Positions 35,230 through 46,060 of a stretch of DNA of 64,000 nt are shown in pieces (position 1 is the first letter of the stretch; each line of letters begins with the position of its first letter). The notes below the pieces were generated by a model, which had not been told where the DNA came from, ran no database searches, and saw nothing but the letters and a program-made list of their open reading frames with translations. This DNA comes from Tolypeutes matacus (lineage: Eukaryota > Chordata > Mammalia > Cingulata > Chlamyphoridae). The stretch spans positions 311,456 to 375,455 of the forward strand of contig JAKSZT010038539.1 in the NCBI GenBank assembly GCA_026826555.1. Reading direction: 5' to 3'. Both the position numbers and the translations under genes were made by a program.

Positions 35230-36475
35230 ACATTAAAAGGGAAAAGAATCATTACAAAAGATGAAGAGATATTTTATAATGAAAAATCTCAAATCACAAG
35301 GAATATTTAACAACTTTTAAATTGATGAACCTAATTTATTACCTCAAAATATATAAGCCAAAAATAATAGGAAAATTAGAAATTCATAATAACATCGAAA
35401 AATTTTAACATACCACTCTCTTCATCTAAAAGAAAAATCTACCTGCCTTCAAAAACATTCAGAAAGACCTTGAAAATCTGAAGATACAGTTAACATATTG
35501 ATATAACTATTAAACAGAGAACAGCTGCTCATGATGAGTAGGATGAGACATAAAACCAATTGAAATCATATAATTTTTATCCTAATCACTGGAATTAATT
35601 TAGAAATCAGTAACATAAATATAAATATAATATCCCCATGTGTTTGGAAAATAAAGAACATATATCTCAAGTCCTGTAATGTAAAGGAGCAATGATTTAA
35701 AGGTGAAAAGATTTAAAATGTTTGATATAGAAAAATCCATATATCACAATTTGCGGTTGCAGGTAATGCTGTTATAAGAGGAAATTTTATAGCCTTAAAT
35801 GAATCCATTGTCAAATACAAAAGGCTGAAAAGACAAAGATCAAAGTATCCATCTCAAAAGTTAGAAGGAAAATGGGGGAAAGGTGGTTAGCCCATAGATA
35901 GAAGATACAAAATAATGAAATTATATATAAATTAATAAAATTTGAAAATAAACATTGAATAGAACAATAAACAAAGCCAAAATTTAGATTTACAGAAAAT
36001 CTCTCTTTTCCATGGGAAGGAAGACATGGATATCCAATATCAGAAATGAAAAAGAAATAATATTAAAGGGTGAATACAGTTGCTGATTTTGATAAAAAGA
36101 AGGAATACAGACAAAACAAGAATATTATGAACATCTTTATGCCAACTAATTTAAAAATTTATGTAAATTGGACAAATTCCTGCAAGGAACAAAATGAAAA
36201 AACTCACAGAAATAGTAAGTAATATAAGGTAGTTCCAAAAAAAGGGATATAATATAATTCCAATAATAGAGTGAAAAAACCCACAAAAATGTTATTTTTA
36301 CAAGTCAGAAAGTGGCTATTTCAGGAAGTATCTACTACAAAAAGTTAAGAGAATTTACTTGGAGGGTGGAAATATTCCATAGTTTGATCTAAGTTATGTT
36401 TCTGTGAATATACACATTTAGCTGTACACATTTTAATTTATGTGTTTTATGTCTCAATAAAAAGGTAAAAAAATT
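35230..36475 (+). repeat. old LINE-1 ORF2 and 3' end fragments
   Basis: Diverged sense L1 ORF2 (GGAAATTTTATAGCCTTAAA, ACAATAAACAAAGCCAAAA, ATATTATGAACATCTTTATG) up to about 36190. It is followed by a 3' end piece with CAATAAAAAGG near 36455. Many stops. This is much older than L1-A to L1-F. Confidence 0.6.
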
Positions 36476-37380
36476 AATTCCTCCATGCAACCTGGAAAGA
36501 CTTTGAAAACTCTCTGTAGCCTCCATATATACTTGTCAGAATAATTCCTTTCTTGCAAGTTATGTTAAACAATAGTTTGCTAATATTTTTCATTTCCTCT
36601 ATATTTTCTTATTTACTTTTATAAAATTCTGTGGTGAGATTTTAAGACTCCTGATGTTTCTTCTTTTTATTTCTACTTTTTCCCCCTTGATTAGGTTAGA
36701 AGGAAAATTATTCTCTATTATTATACTGTTGATTAATCCAAAGAAGTATTTAAAAATTAGTTTTACTATCCTTGTTTTCTAGTTGCATAATTACCACGTT
36801 ATTCTTTTTAATTGTTTTCACTTTCTTTCATTTTATGGTCATTGTTTTTTATCTAACATTACAGTATTATTGAAAAAAGTATTAAAGTACATGTTTTTTT
36901 ATTTTCTTTGAGCTTTGCTTAACCTATATTACACAGATTCCATTATATATCTTTGTTTTTAGACTTTTGTCAATTTTATTAATATTAGAGAGGTTTTTAC
37001 ATTCAAATTAGGACTATTTTGCTTATATTTTTAAATTAAATCATATTTTATTACATTTTAACAGCATGCTGACTGTATTATTTACTCTGTTTTGATGTCT
37101 TCATGTATTCTTTGTAACTTCCTTTGCCCATACTTTTATTTTGAGGCTTGTTGCCTAAATACATTAAAGAGTGGTGATAGTGAGGATACTTAGTGTAGAA
37201 CTGAATTTACATTTCTGATCTGACATAATGTTATTGTATATTGCAATAGATTAACTAAGGTATTTTAAGTTTACTGTCAAATAAGACATATTTGGATTTA
37301 TATCCCTTATATTTCATGTTTTGTTATATATATTAAATATTCTATAATACTATTATCTATATATTAAAATTTTTTAGGTT
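36475..37380. other. AT-rich DNA, possibly very old L1
   Basis: Parts from about 36650-37350 look like antisense ancient L1 ORF2, but I could not anchor individual motifs with confidence. No gene seen. Confidence 0.3.
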
Positions 37381-37384
37381 TTCT

Positions 37385-37640
37385 TTACTTTTAAGAATTT
37401 TATTGAAATTAAAATAAAGATGTGCACATATTTTGAATAACTTTTCACAAACTGAGCACAGTTTTGTATTTAGCCTTCAGATCAAGCAATGCATTAACTC
37501 TGCTACTCCATAATTTGTGTTAGTTTTCTCTTCCAGTCACCAAAACCCACCCTGCATGGCCCCATTCAGTGACTACTCTTCTAATTTCTTATTGCATATA
37601 TTATTTTGTCAGTTTATGAATTTTATTCTCATGTACTAAC
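37385..37640 (-). repeat. old LINE-1 3' end, antisense
   Basis: TTTTATTGAAATTAAAATAAAG, TTTTCACAAACTGAGCACAG, AGATCAAGCAATGCATTAAC and CCAGTCACC follow the order of the 3' UTR of ancient mammalian L1M families, read antisense. Confidence 0.6.
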
Positions 37641-38285
37641 ACAGCTGCCACTATTTGTATGGAATAAGAGAGACTAGTCAACCATCACAAAGAACCCTGC
37701 AGAGTTGGCAATGACTTGGAAAGGGCACCAATTCACAGAACTGTCTGGTATAGGCTGAGCCAATAGAACTTTAAATTTGTTTGTTATATTAAACTGGCTT
37801 GAAATGACTATAGGTTATTTATCCTACTAAATGTTAAGGTGTAATCTGTGTCCCTCTATGAAAATTAATTTTCAAAAGTTAATTATAATCAAATTTTCAT
37901 ACCTTAAAGAAACCAAATTTCTTCCTTAAATATTTAAAAATGTTATTGATGATTCCATCCTTCCATGAATTTTTCTTTGTACTGAAAATTTTCTATAATT
38001 TACAAAATTTCAATTAATTAAAGAAATACTACTAATCATATTTTTCAGTTTTTCTTCTATTAGTTTTGTTAGGTTTTGTTTTCTGGGAGTTTCTCAATTT
38101 AATATAAAGTATAATATGCATTAATATAAAATGTAACATTATATCTTCTTATAGTATATATTGTTTGTAATTTTCCTTCATTCCTAATATAGGTTATTTG
38201 TTCCAAAAGTTTTATAAATTTCATTGGTTATAAGATGGCAGTTTTTTAAGGATTAATTTTTTGCATTTTTGAAAATCTAATGTTT
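37640..38285. other. unassigned AT-rich DNA
   Basis: No gene or clear repeat could be supported. Confidence 0.35.
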
Positions 38286-38289
38286 AAGA

Positions 38290-38870
38290 TAGGCAAGGGA
38301 GTAATGAGTTTGTTAAGAAAAAAGAAAACTAGAAATGAGATAAGTACACAACCTGAGACATGGGTTGGGGGCATGCTACAGGATGAGACATGCATGTGGG
38401 TCCAAGGTTAAGTCTTTTAAAGACCTTTCCTCCTTCCCCTTCCTAATATTGGGGAATGGTCCTAGCTGTCTGTTGTACTGATTCGTTGTCTTATGAAGCC
38501 TCCCTGTTAGCTCTCAAGAACACAATGAGGAAGCCTTTTGTTTGGAGGTATCTGGGGCTTCCCCTTGACCCTGGAAAGAGTGCCAAATGGGACCTCAAGG
38601 CCAGTGCCTAGGTGGGACTCATGAGTCTTCAGTGGGGGTCAGGAAACATTATCTTTGTCTCACCAAATATGTTAGCAGAATGCTCTGGGTTCTGGGCTTC
38701 TAGGTTCTAGGCTATGTCACATAAAAGAATTTAAAGACATGCCATAGGGTAGGCAATCAAGGAAAAAGTTTATTAAGATACAAGAAAACTAGAAATAACT
38801 ATACAACATGAGACATCAGTTGCAGGTATGCTGCAGGGTGAGATGCTGACACCATTATAGATTTATTTTC
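38290..38870 (-). repeat. class I ERV-like LTR, antisense, with partial duplicate
   Basis: Read on the minus strand, GGTCCCATTTGGCACTC, GGAAGCCCCAGATACCTCC, AACAAAAGG and CCTACCCTATGGCATGT match, in the same order, the sense LTR at 59870-60290. Related words occur twice on the + strand: TTTATTAAGATACAAGAAAAC near 38770 and TTTGTTAAGAAAAAAGAAAAC near 38310. The junction therefore holds one LTR plus part of a second. Downstream of the first, ATATTTGGTGAGACAAAG is typical of an LTR-leader junction. Confidence 0.6.
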
Positions 38871-39065
38871 TATTTTGTTAATTTATGTATTCATCTTAAT
38901 TATTTCTTTGTTAGTATTTTGTGTTTTCTTTATGTGTAATTAATTTTTTTCTAACATTTGAGATAAAAATTTACATCAATATTTTTCATCTTTTCATCTT
39001 TTCTGTTTTGTATTATTTGGGTCTATATAATTTCCTCTAAACAAGGCTTTTGTTGCATAATGCCA

Positions 39066-39165
39066 AATTTTTTTTTTTGAAGTACTAGGGCCAAGGATTA
39101 AACCCAGGACCTTGCATGTGGGAAACGGGTGCTCAACCACTGAGTTACATCGGCAAGGCCGAGTT
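39066..39165 (-). repeat. tRNA-derived SINE, antisense copy 1
   Basis: In reverse complement it reads TGTAACTCAGTGGTTGAGCA, then CCCGTTTCCCACATGCAAGG and CTGGGTTTAATCC, with a poly-A tail (T run at 39068-39080). The tRNA-Ala-like A and B boxes identify a DAS-type SINE related to the one at 49420-49520. Confidence 0.8.
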
Positions 39166-39194
39166 GATTTTTTTCATCTGTTTGCTTGTTGTTT

Positions 39195-39302
39195 GTTTGT
39201 TTGTTTTGTTTGTTTTTTCTTTTTAGGAGGCACTGGGAACTGAACCCAGGACCTCACATGTGGGAAGCAGAGGCTCAACTCCTTGAGCCACATCCATTCC
39301 CT
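39195..39302 (-). repeat. tRNA-derived SINE, antisense copy 2
   Basis: In reverse complement: GGATGTGGCTCAAGGAG, CTGCTTCCCACATGTGAGG, CCTGGGTTCAGTTCCC and an A-rich tail made of AAAC units. It lies 30 bp from the previous copy, in the same orientation. Confidence 0.8.
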
Positions 39303-39488
39303 GCATCCTTCCAGTTTTGATATGCTATATTGTAAGTATTCAAATTTTTACCTAATTTTGATTTCAATTTGTTTTTATATATATTAGTATTAAAAAATGA
39401 TAACAATGCATGAACATTTAAGTATTTTCTACTTATCCTTTTAAAAACTTAACTCCATTGTGACCACAGATCATACAATATATGTTCT

Positions 39489-39961
39489 ATGATAGTAGTG
39501 GCTTGAAGCTATGTACCCAAGAACTAACATGTTCTTAAACTTATTCAATTTCTGTGGATATGAAACCATTGTAAAGAGAAAATTTTAGGGAGATTATTTC
39601 AACCAAGTTGTGGTCCAACAGAATGAGAATAATTCTTAATCCTATTACTAGATTCCTTTATTGGCTGAGTGAATTTGTGACACATAGGGAGAAAGCCACA
39701 GGGAGCCACCAATAAGTGGAAATCAGTGGACCCAGAGAATCCAGGAGAGGCCTTCATGTGCTGTGCCATGAGATAGAAAAGCCAAAGAGCAATAATTTCC
39801 AAAAGCCAGACCCAGAATACTGTAGTCTTCTCCAAGAAATCATTGCTTTGATAAAATCTTGATTTTGGAATTCTAGCCACGAAACTGTGACCCTATACAT
39901 TCCATTTGTTTAAGCCAAGAGATTGCATGGCATTTGTGTTAACAGCCAGGAAATTGAAACA
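39489..39961 (+). repeat. MaLR-like LTR family 2, sense
   Basis: Runs from TGATAGTAGTGGCTTGAAG to GCCAGGAAATTGAAACA, with ACATGTTCTTAAACTTA, TCCTATTACTAGATTCC and GTGCTGTGCCATGAGA. Same family as the copies at 10479, 10997 and 19180. No convincing target duplication. Confidence 0.75.
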
Positions 39962-40329
39962 GATCCTAGCAACATCTTTTGCATCTATGCAAAAATTCCT
40001 GTAGCATATCCTTTTCCTAATCATGACAATGAAAATAGTCTCGAAATTTGCCAAATTTTCCCGAGAGCACTATGTTGACTGGGGTTAAGAACCACTAGTT
40101 TAGCTCATGATTTCTCTTGTAAGTTCTATAAGCTTTTCTATAAGTTCTCTGTGCATTTAAAACTAATGTGAAATCTGGCATTTTTATATTTGGTAATCTA
40201 TATATGATAATAGCTCAATTTTATATGTCATTCTGTTTAAATTTTTATATAGTTTCAAATATGAGTTACTGACTGAATTTTTTAAATCTTTATTGAATTA
40301 TAACTATGGACTTTATCATTTATTTTCAT

Positions 40330-41090
40330 TAACCTCTGCTATATATAATTTTGTGGTATTTTATTAGATTTACAGATTTGGGATAGTAACCTCTTCATGA
40401 TGGATTGGTTCTTAATCTTTCTACATATGCTTTACTTTTGGATGTATTACAATTAACTTTAATATTTTATCTTATTTTTTTAGTCATCTCACCTGTTCTT
40501 CCCTCTCACTCTATTCCTATACCATTTTTAAAAAACTAAATGACTTCATTTAAGGAATGTTTATGAGAACAAATTCACAAATAGGATTGTTAAAAATAAA
40601 TAATGGATAAGAGGCAAATACTTCTCTCCATTATGCTGTGCTATGCCTACAATGTCTAAATCACAACTCCCAGGGATCTCTCCTCTGAAATGAACAAGAC
40701 ATTAAATACTAAAATGCTGTTGTTTTCTTAATGAAACTTGCTTTCTTTTCTCCAATTCCATTCCAGAATGAATGATATAAGCTAAAAGAATTTGATAGCC
40801 TGAAATGAAAAGGATATGACTTCCCAGACCAGATATATAAAGAGCATATTAACCCTAAATTTTATAATAATAGAATATTGGACAAGACTTTATATGATAA
40901 AGCATTAAGTAAACACAGCACCCAAAAGAATGGATGACAAGCCAAATTCCAGTTTTAACATATTCAGATTTAATTTCTCTGCAATCATTTAATTCACATA
41001 GCATGCCCAATTTTCTCCATTAATTTAGGACAAAAATGTCATGTAGGATTTCAAATCTTACTGTAAAATTAAATGGAAATTTAATCACTA
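40330..41090. other. unassigned AT-rich DNA
   Basis: No gene, RNA or clear repeat was recognised. Confidence 0.35.
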
Positions 41091-41092
41091 CT

Positions 41093-41545
41093 TGTGATGG
41101 TTAGGCTAATGTGTCAACTCGGCCAGGTAGTTGTGTCCAGGTGTTTGTTCCAGCAAGCACTGGGCTACCTGTAATACAAGATCATTTATGGACTTCAATC
41201 ACCAGTGAGTTTACTGCCTGGATGGCTGATTACATCTGCATCAATCAGGGAGATTACATCATCAATGGGTGGTGCTTTTATCCAATCAGTTGAATGACGT
41301 AAAAGTGGAAGTGATTTCAACATTCATTGAGAATTTCCCAGCTCGTCGTTGGACAGGTAACTTCTCCCAGAAACTCATCAACGACCTTTCATCAGGCTTT
41401 TATCGGAGCCACTGGTTTGCAGCCTGCCTGTGGAACCTGGACTTGTGCATCCCCACGGTCGTGTGAGAGACTCTTTTAAAATTTCATATTATTGACAGAT
41501 ATTTCCTGCTGATTCTGTTTCCCAAGAGAATACCTGACTAATACA
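41093..41545 (+). repeat. MLT2/ERVL-like solo LTR with perfect duplication
   Basis: Begins TGTGATGGTTAGGC...GTGTCAACTCGGCC and ends CCTGACTAATACA, the hallmark ends of ERVL (MLT2-type) LTRs. Five-base target duplications CTACT stand at 41088-41092 and 41546-41550. It is GC-richer than its surroundings and contains no recognised gene. Confidence 0.88.
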
Positions 41546-42643
41546 CTACTATATACATTCTAGAGGGTGTTCAAAGCAAATATGTAGTATCTGTAATTAG
41601 ACACCATTATATTTGCAAGCATTTTTAACTATTTATATTTCAATAACCATCCACTATGCATATAGTCTTTCACTAAAGCAATATTGAGATTAAGATCTCT
41701 AAGCAAGGACTTCTGGGAAGACAGTATCAGTATAGCTAGGCAGGCTTCAACTGTCTCACAAAAACAATGGAAGAAGAGGAAAATCTATCTGGGGGAACAG
41801 CTGTGGGGGTTAGCAGATAAGCAGTATGATGCACATCATCCAGGAAGGATAGGGACAGTGAAATAAAGAGGCGAGATGAACACCAGAAAGGTGGACGACT
41901 ACAAGGACATAGAATAAGTGGAAACAAGTGTCAAAGAGAAACCTTAACACAAAACAAAACAAAACAAAACAAAACAAAAACCTAGTGTAGAAAGAGAAGC
42001 TAACCATCTGAATAAGTTCATCATGATAAACAAATGCCTAGACACCAGCAAAAATATTACAAGTCATACTATCAAATAGGAAGACATGGCCCGGTCTAAT
42101 GAATGAACTAAAAAAGAGGAAGTGATGCGGAATGTGGAACAACTAATCAAGGATGTGCAAATAATTATCATGAATAAACTTAATGAAGTGAAGAAAGAGA
42201 TAAAAAATATTAAGAAGACAATGAATTAATATAGAAAAGAAATCATAAACTACATAAAATGATAATAGAGCTGATGGTGATGAATAGGTCAATGCAAGAA
42301 ATTAAAAAAAAATATGCTGGAAGCATATTACAGAAGATTTGAACAGACATAGGAAAGAAATAGTGACATCAATTATAGTACTTCTGAAACTGCACAGATC
42401 GTAGAACAGATTTTTTTTTAAAAAGGCATAAAAATTTCAGCAGAGATTCAGGGAACTGAATGACAATGTGAAACAAACAAATATATGCATAATAAGCATC
42501 CCAGAGAGAGAAGAGAAGGAAAAGGGGGTGGGGAAGGAATGTTAGAAGAAATAATGGTTGAAAATTTCCCAATTCTTTTGAGGGACATGTGTGTACATGT
42601 CCAGGAAATGCAGCACACTCCAAAGAGTATAAATCCAACAGGC

Positions 42644-43282
42644 TATATTAGTCAGCCAAAAGGGTGCTTATGCAAAGTACCAGAAATCTGTTGGCTTTTA
42701 TAAAGGGTATTTATTTAGGGTAAAATCTTACAGTTGCAAGACCCTAAAGAGTCCAACTCAAAGCTGCTTTCTCACCAAAGTTAATTGCCACAATTTGAAG
42801 CAAGATGGTGGGTGATCTCTGCCTGGTTTCTCCTTCTTTCTTCCTCTTAAGGCTCTGTGTGCCCAGGTTCTTCCAATTTTAGCTGTAGGCTGTCATAATG
42901 CTCATCTGGGCTTCCTATATCAGTATGCCATAGGGCTTGCTTCTTTCCAGGATTTCTCAGCTGCTTTGCTGCAAATATGAGACTAATGGCTTAGCTCTAT
43001 CCAGGCCACAGGAACAAACATAACAAAGCTCTCTCCTCTTCTATATCTTCATCTTCTTGAGTGGTCGCCCATTTATATCAGCCCACCAAAGGGATGGGGA
43101 CAAAACCCGGAATCACACCTTACTGACATGGTTGAACTAAAGCCCTAATCTTAAGATAATTTAATCAAAGTCATCTCAGCTGAATCTAACGCAATCAAAG
43201 GGTATCATGCTCATAGGAGCAGACCAGTTTGCAAACATAATTCTTATCTTTTTGGGGATTCATAAATAATCTCAAACTGACA
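42644..43282 (-). repeat. solo LTR, MaLR-like family 1, inside L1-F ORF1
   Basis: A 639-bp antisense LTR from TATATTAGTCAGCC to CTCAAACTGACA. Perfect five-base target duplications CAGGC lie at 42639-42643 and 43283-43287. The ORF1 sequence continues across it (AAATCCAACAGG | CCTACACCAAGAC). It shares CCAGAAATCTGTTGGC and TTTATAAAGGGTATTTATTT with the other family 1 copies. Confidence 0.92.
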
Positions 43283-43370
43283 CAGGCCTACACCAAGACA
43301 AATACTTATCAAAATTTCAAACACTCAAGACAAAAGAGAACAATGGAAACAGCAAGGGAATAGAGATCCA

Positions 43371-43660
43371 TCACATAAATGGGAAGCTAGATATGATAAG
43401 TGATGATTTCTCATCTGAAAACATTGATGTTAGAATGCAGTGTTGTGACACAGTCAAGTTACTAAAAGAAAAACAAAACTGCCAACCAAGAACTCTGCAT
43501 CTGGAAAAGCTTGCATTCAAAAAGGAGGGAACATTCAAAATAATTACAGATAAACAGAAATTAAGAGAGTTTGTAAACAAGAAACCTGCCCTTCAAAATA
43601 TACTAAAGGGAGTTCTGCAAGTTGAAAGTATAAAACCAGAAAGAGAGGATTAGAGGAGAC
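43371..43660 (+). pseudogene. L1 ORF1 C-terminal remnant (L1-F)
   Basis: At 43393-43653 the frame reads DFSSENIDVRMQCCDTV, then NCQPRTLHLEKLAFKKEGTF, the C-terminal domain of L1 ORF1 (normally DFSAETM...AR..W followed by QPRILYPAKLSF). It is separated from the N-terminal part by the LTR and by stops. Confidence 0.7.
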
Positions 43661-43699
43661 TATAGAAAGGAAAAGTATTAGTAAGAATAAGTTGGGGTA

Positions 43700-43938
43700 A
43701 AAATATACCAAATGTAAAATATGGACTATAGTTGGTAGTAAGATTTTAATAATATTCTTTCATAATTTGTAACAAATGTTTTATAGCAATGCAGGGTGTT
43801 GGTGGTGGGTTAATGTATGCCCCTGCATGATGTTATGCATGTTTGTTTTTTAAGTTCACAACTTTTAATGTACGCTTATTGTTTATGTGTGCTCATGTAT
43901 GATTGATATACTTCAATAAAATTAAAAAATAAAAATAA
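43700..43938 (+). repeat. family Y retroposon 3' end, sense
   Basis: Inserted between L1-F ORF1 and ORF2. It carries GTTGGTAGTAAGATTTTAAT, TTCTTTCATAATTTG, GGTGGTGGGTTAATGTATG, AAGTTCACAAC and CTTCAATAAAATTAAAAAA, ending with an A-rich tail. L1-B has no such insert at the same place (21050-21100). It matches 9865-10165 in reverse complement. Confidence 0.65.
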
Positions 43939-45949
43939 AATATGACATATATAAACCTAAAGAAAAAATGGCTAATTTAAGTGTCTTGCAAGTAATAACA
44001 TTGAATGTTAATGGATTAAACTCTCCAATTAAAAGACATAGATTGGCAGAAAGATATGGAAATATGACATATCTATATGCTGTCTAAAAGAAACTTAACT
44101 TAAATTCAGGAACACAAGGAAGTTGCAAGTGAATGGTTGGAAAATGATTTTACATTAAAAAAATAAACAAAAAAGGTGGGAGTAGGTGTACTAATATTGG
44201 AAAAAATAAACTTTAAATGCAAAACTATTTTAAGAAACAAAAACACAATTTATATTAATAAAAGTGGTAATCTATTAATAAGAAAGAACAATCGTAATCA
44301 TTTATACACCTCAGCAGAGTGCTCCAAAATTCATGAGGCAAATATTGGAAAAATTAAGTGGAGAAATAGATGCTTCTACAATTACAGCACACCATTTAAC
44401 ATATATTATAATCCTTAGACAAAACATTTCAACAGAGGGTCAATAAGGAAACAGAGTCCTTGAAAAATACATTAGAGGATCTAGACCTAAAAGACATATA
44501 CAGAACAGTATACCCAAATAAAGTAGGATATACATTGTTTTTGGATGAACATGGATCATTCTCCAGGATACACCACATGCTAAGTCTCAGAACAGGTCTC
44601 AATGAATTCAGAAAGATTGAAATTACACAAAGTAATTTCTCATACAAAAATGTAATAAAGCTTTAAATAAATAAGGAGCAGAGGACCCAAATCGGCACAA
44701 AGACATGGAAGGTAAACAACACACTCAAACAATTAGGGAGTTAAGGAGGAAATTGCAAAAAAAAAAATAAGTAACTACCCTTAAATGAATGAAAATGAAA
44801 ACACAACATATTAAAACCTATGAGATACAGCAAAAGCAGGATTGAGAGGGAAATTTATAATCATAAATGCTTATATTATAAAAGAAGAAAGAGGTAAAAT
44901 TGAAGACCTAACTGCACACCTGGAGGAACTAGTAAAAGAACAACAAACTATTCCCAAGGCAAGCAGAAAGAAAGAGATATAGTTGAGAGCAGGAATAAAT
45001 GAAATTGAGAATAAACAAACACTAGAAAGATCAACAAAAACAAAAGCTGTTTTTTGAAATTAAAAAAAAATTGACAAACCCTTAGAGAAACTAACAACAA
45101 AAAAGAAAGAAGATGCAAAGACATAAAATGAAATATGAGAGAGTTGACATCACCACTAAACCCACAGAAATAAAGAGATCATAAAAGGATATTTTGAAAA
45201 ATTATATATCAATAAGATGATTAACTTAGATAAAATGGACAAATTTCTATAAGCACATAAGCAATCTACATTGACAAAAGAAGAAATTGATGAACTCAAC
45301 AAACCTATCACAAGTAATGAGATTGAATTTGTCTTCAAAAACCTCCCAACTAAGAAAAGCTCAGAACAAGATGATTTCAGAGGTGAAGTCTACCAAGCAT
45401 TCTGGAAAGAACTAATACCAATCTTCTTAAACTTTTCCAAAACATAGAATTGGAGAGAACATTGCTTAACTCATTCTATGATGCCAATATCACCCTAATA
45501 ACAAAGCCACATAAATATGCCACAAGGAAAGAAAATTACAGACTTATCTCTCTAATGAATCTGGATGTTAAATTTCTGAACAAAAATATTTCCTAATTGT
45601 ATTCAACAATATATCAAGTGTATTATACACCATGATCAAGTGAATTTCATCCCTGGTTTGCAAGAATGGTTCAACATGAGAAAATTAAACAACGTAATAC
45701 ATCACATTAACAGATCAAAAGAAAAAATCAGATGATCATCCCTATTGATGTAGAAATAGCATCTGACAAAATACAACATCCTTTCTTGATAAAAACATTT
45801 CAGAAGGTAAGACTAGAAGGAATCTTCCTCAACATGATACAGGGTATATATGATAAAAACCAAAGGTAAAATCATATTTAGCTGCTGAAATACTAAAGTC
45901 TTTCCTTCTGAGATCTGGAATAAGACAAGGATGTCCACTGTTATTGTGT

Positions 45950-46060
45950 TATATGTACTTGCTTAAGCATTTATACCTAGGAATAAACTTAACATTGTTT
46001 ACTTAACATGAGTCATATGTACTTGCTCAAGCAATTATACTTAGGAATAAACTTAACTAA
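45950..46060 (+). repeat. 64-bp direct duplication in L1-F ORF2
   Basis: ATATGTACTTGCTTAAGC at 45951 is repeated as ATATGTACTTGCTCAAGC at 46015, with a shared TTAGGAATAAACTTAAC following each (CTAGGAATAAACTTAAC in the first). The unit length is 64 bp and the copies differ at a few sites. It stands exactly where part of the reverse transcriptase coding region is missing. Confidence 0.8.

Larger units (their letters stand above)
38870..40330 (-). repeat. old LINE-1 antisense, interrupted by SINEs and an LTR
   Basis: The antisense ORF2 endonuclease region of an old L1 is visible as TTTTGTTGCATAATGCC (39045), CCAGTTTTGATATGCTAT (39311) and AACTCCATTGTGACCACAGA (39450). Two SINEs (39066, 39205) and one LTR (39489-39961) interrupt it. 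A further part is likely near 40110-40330. Confidence 0.5.
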
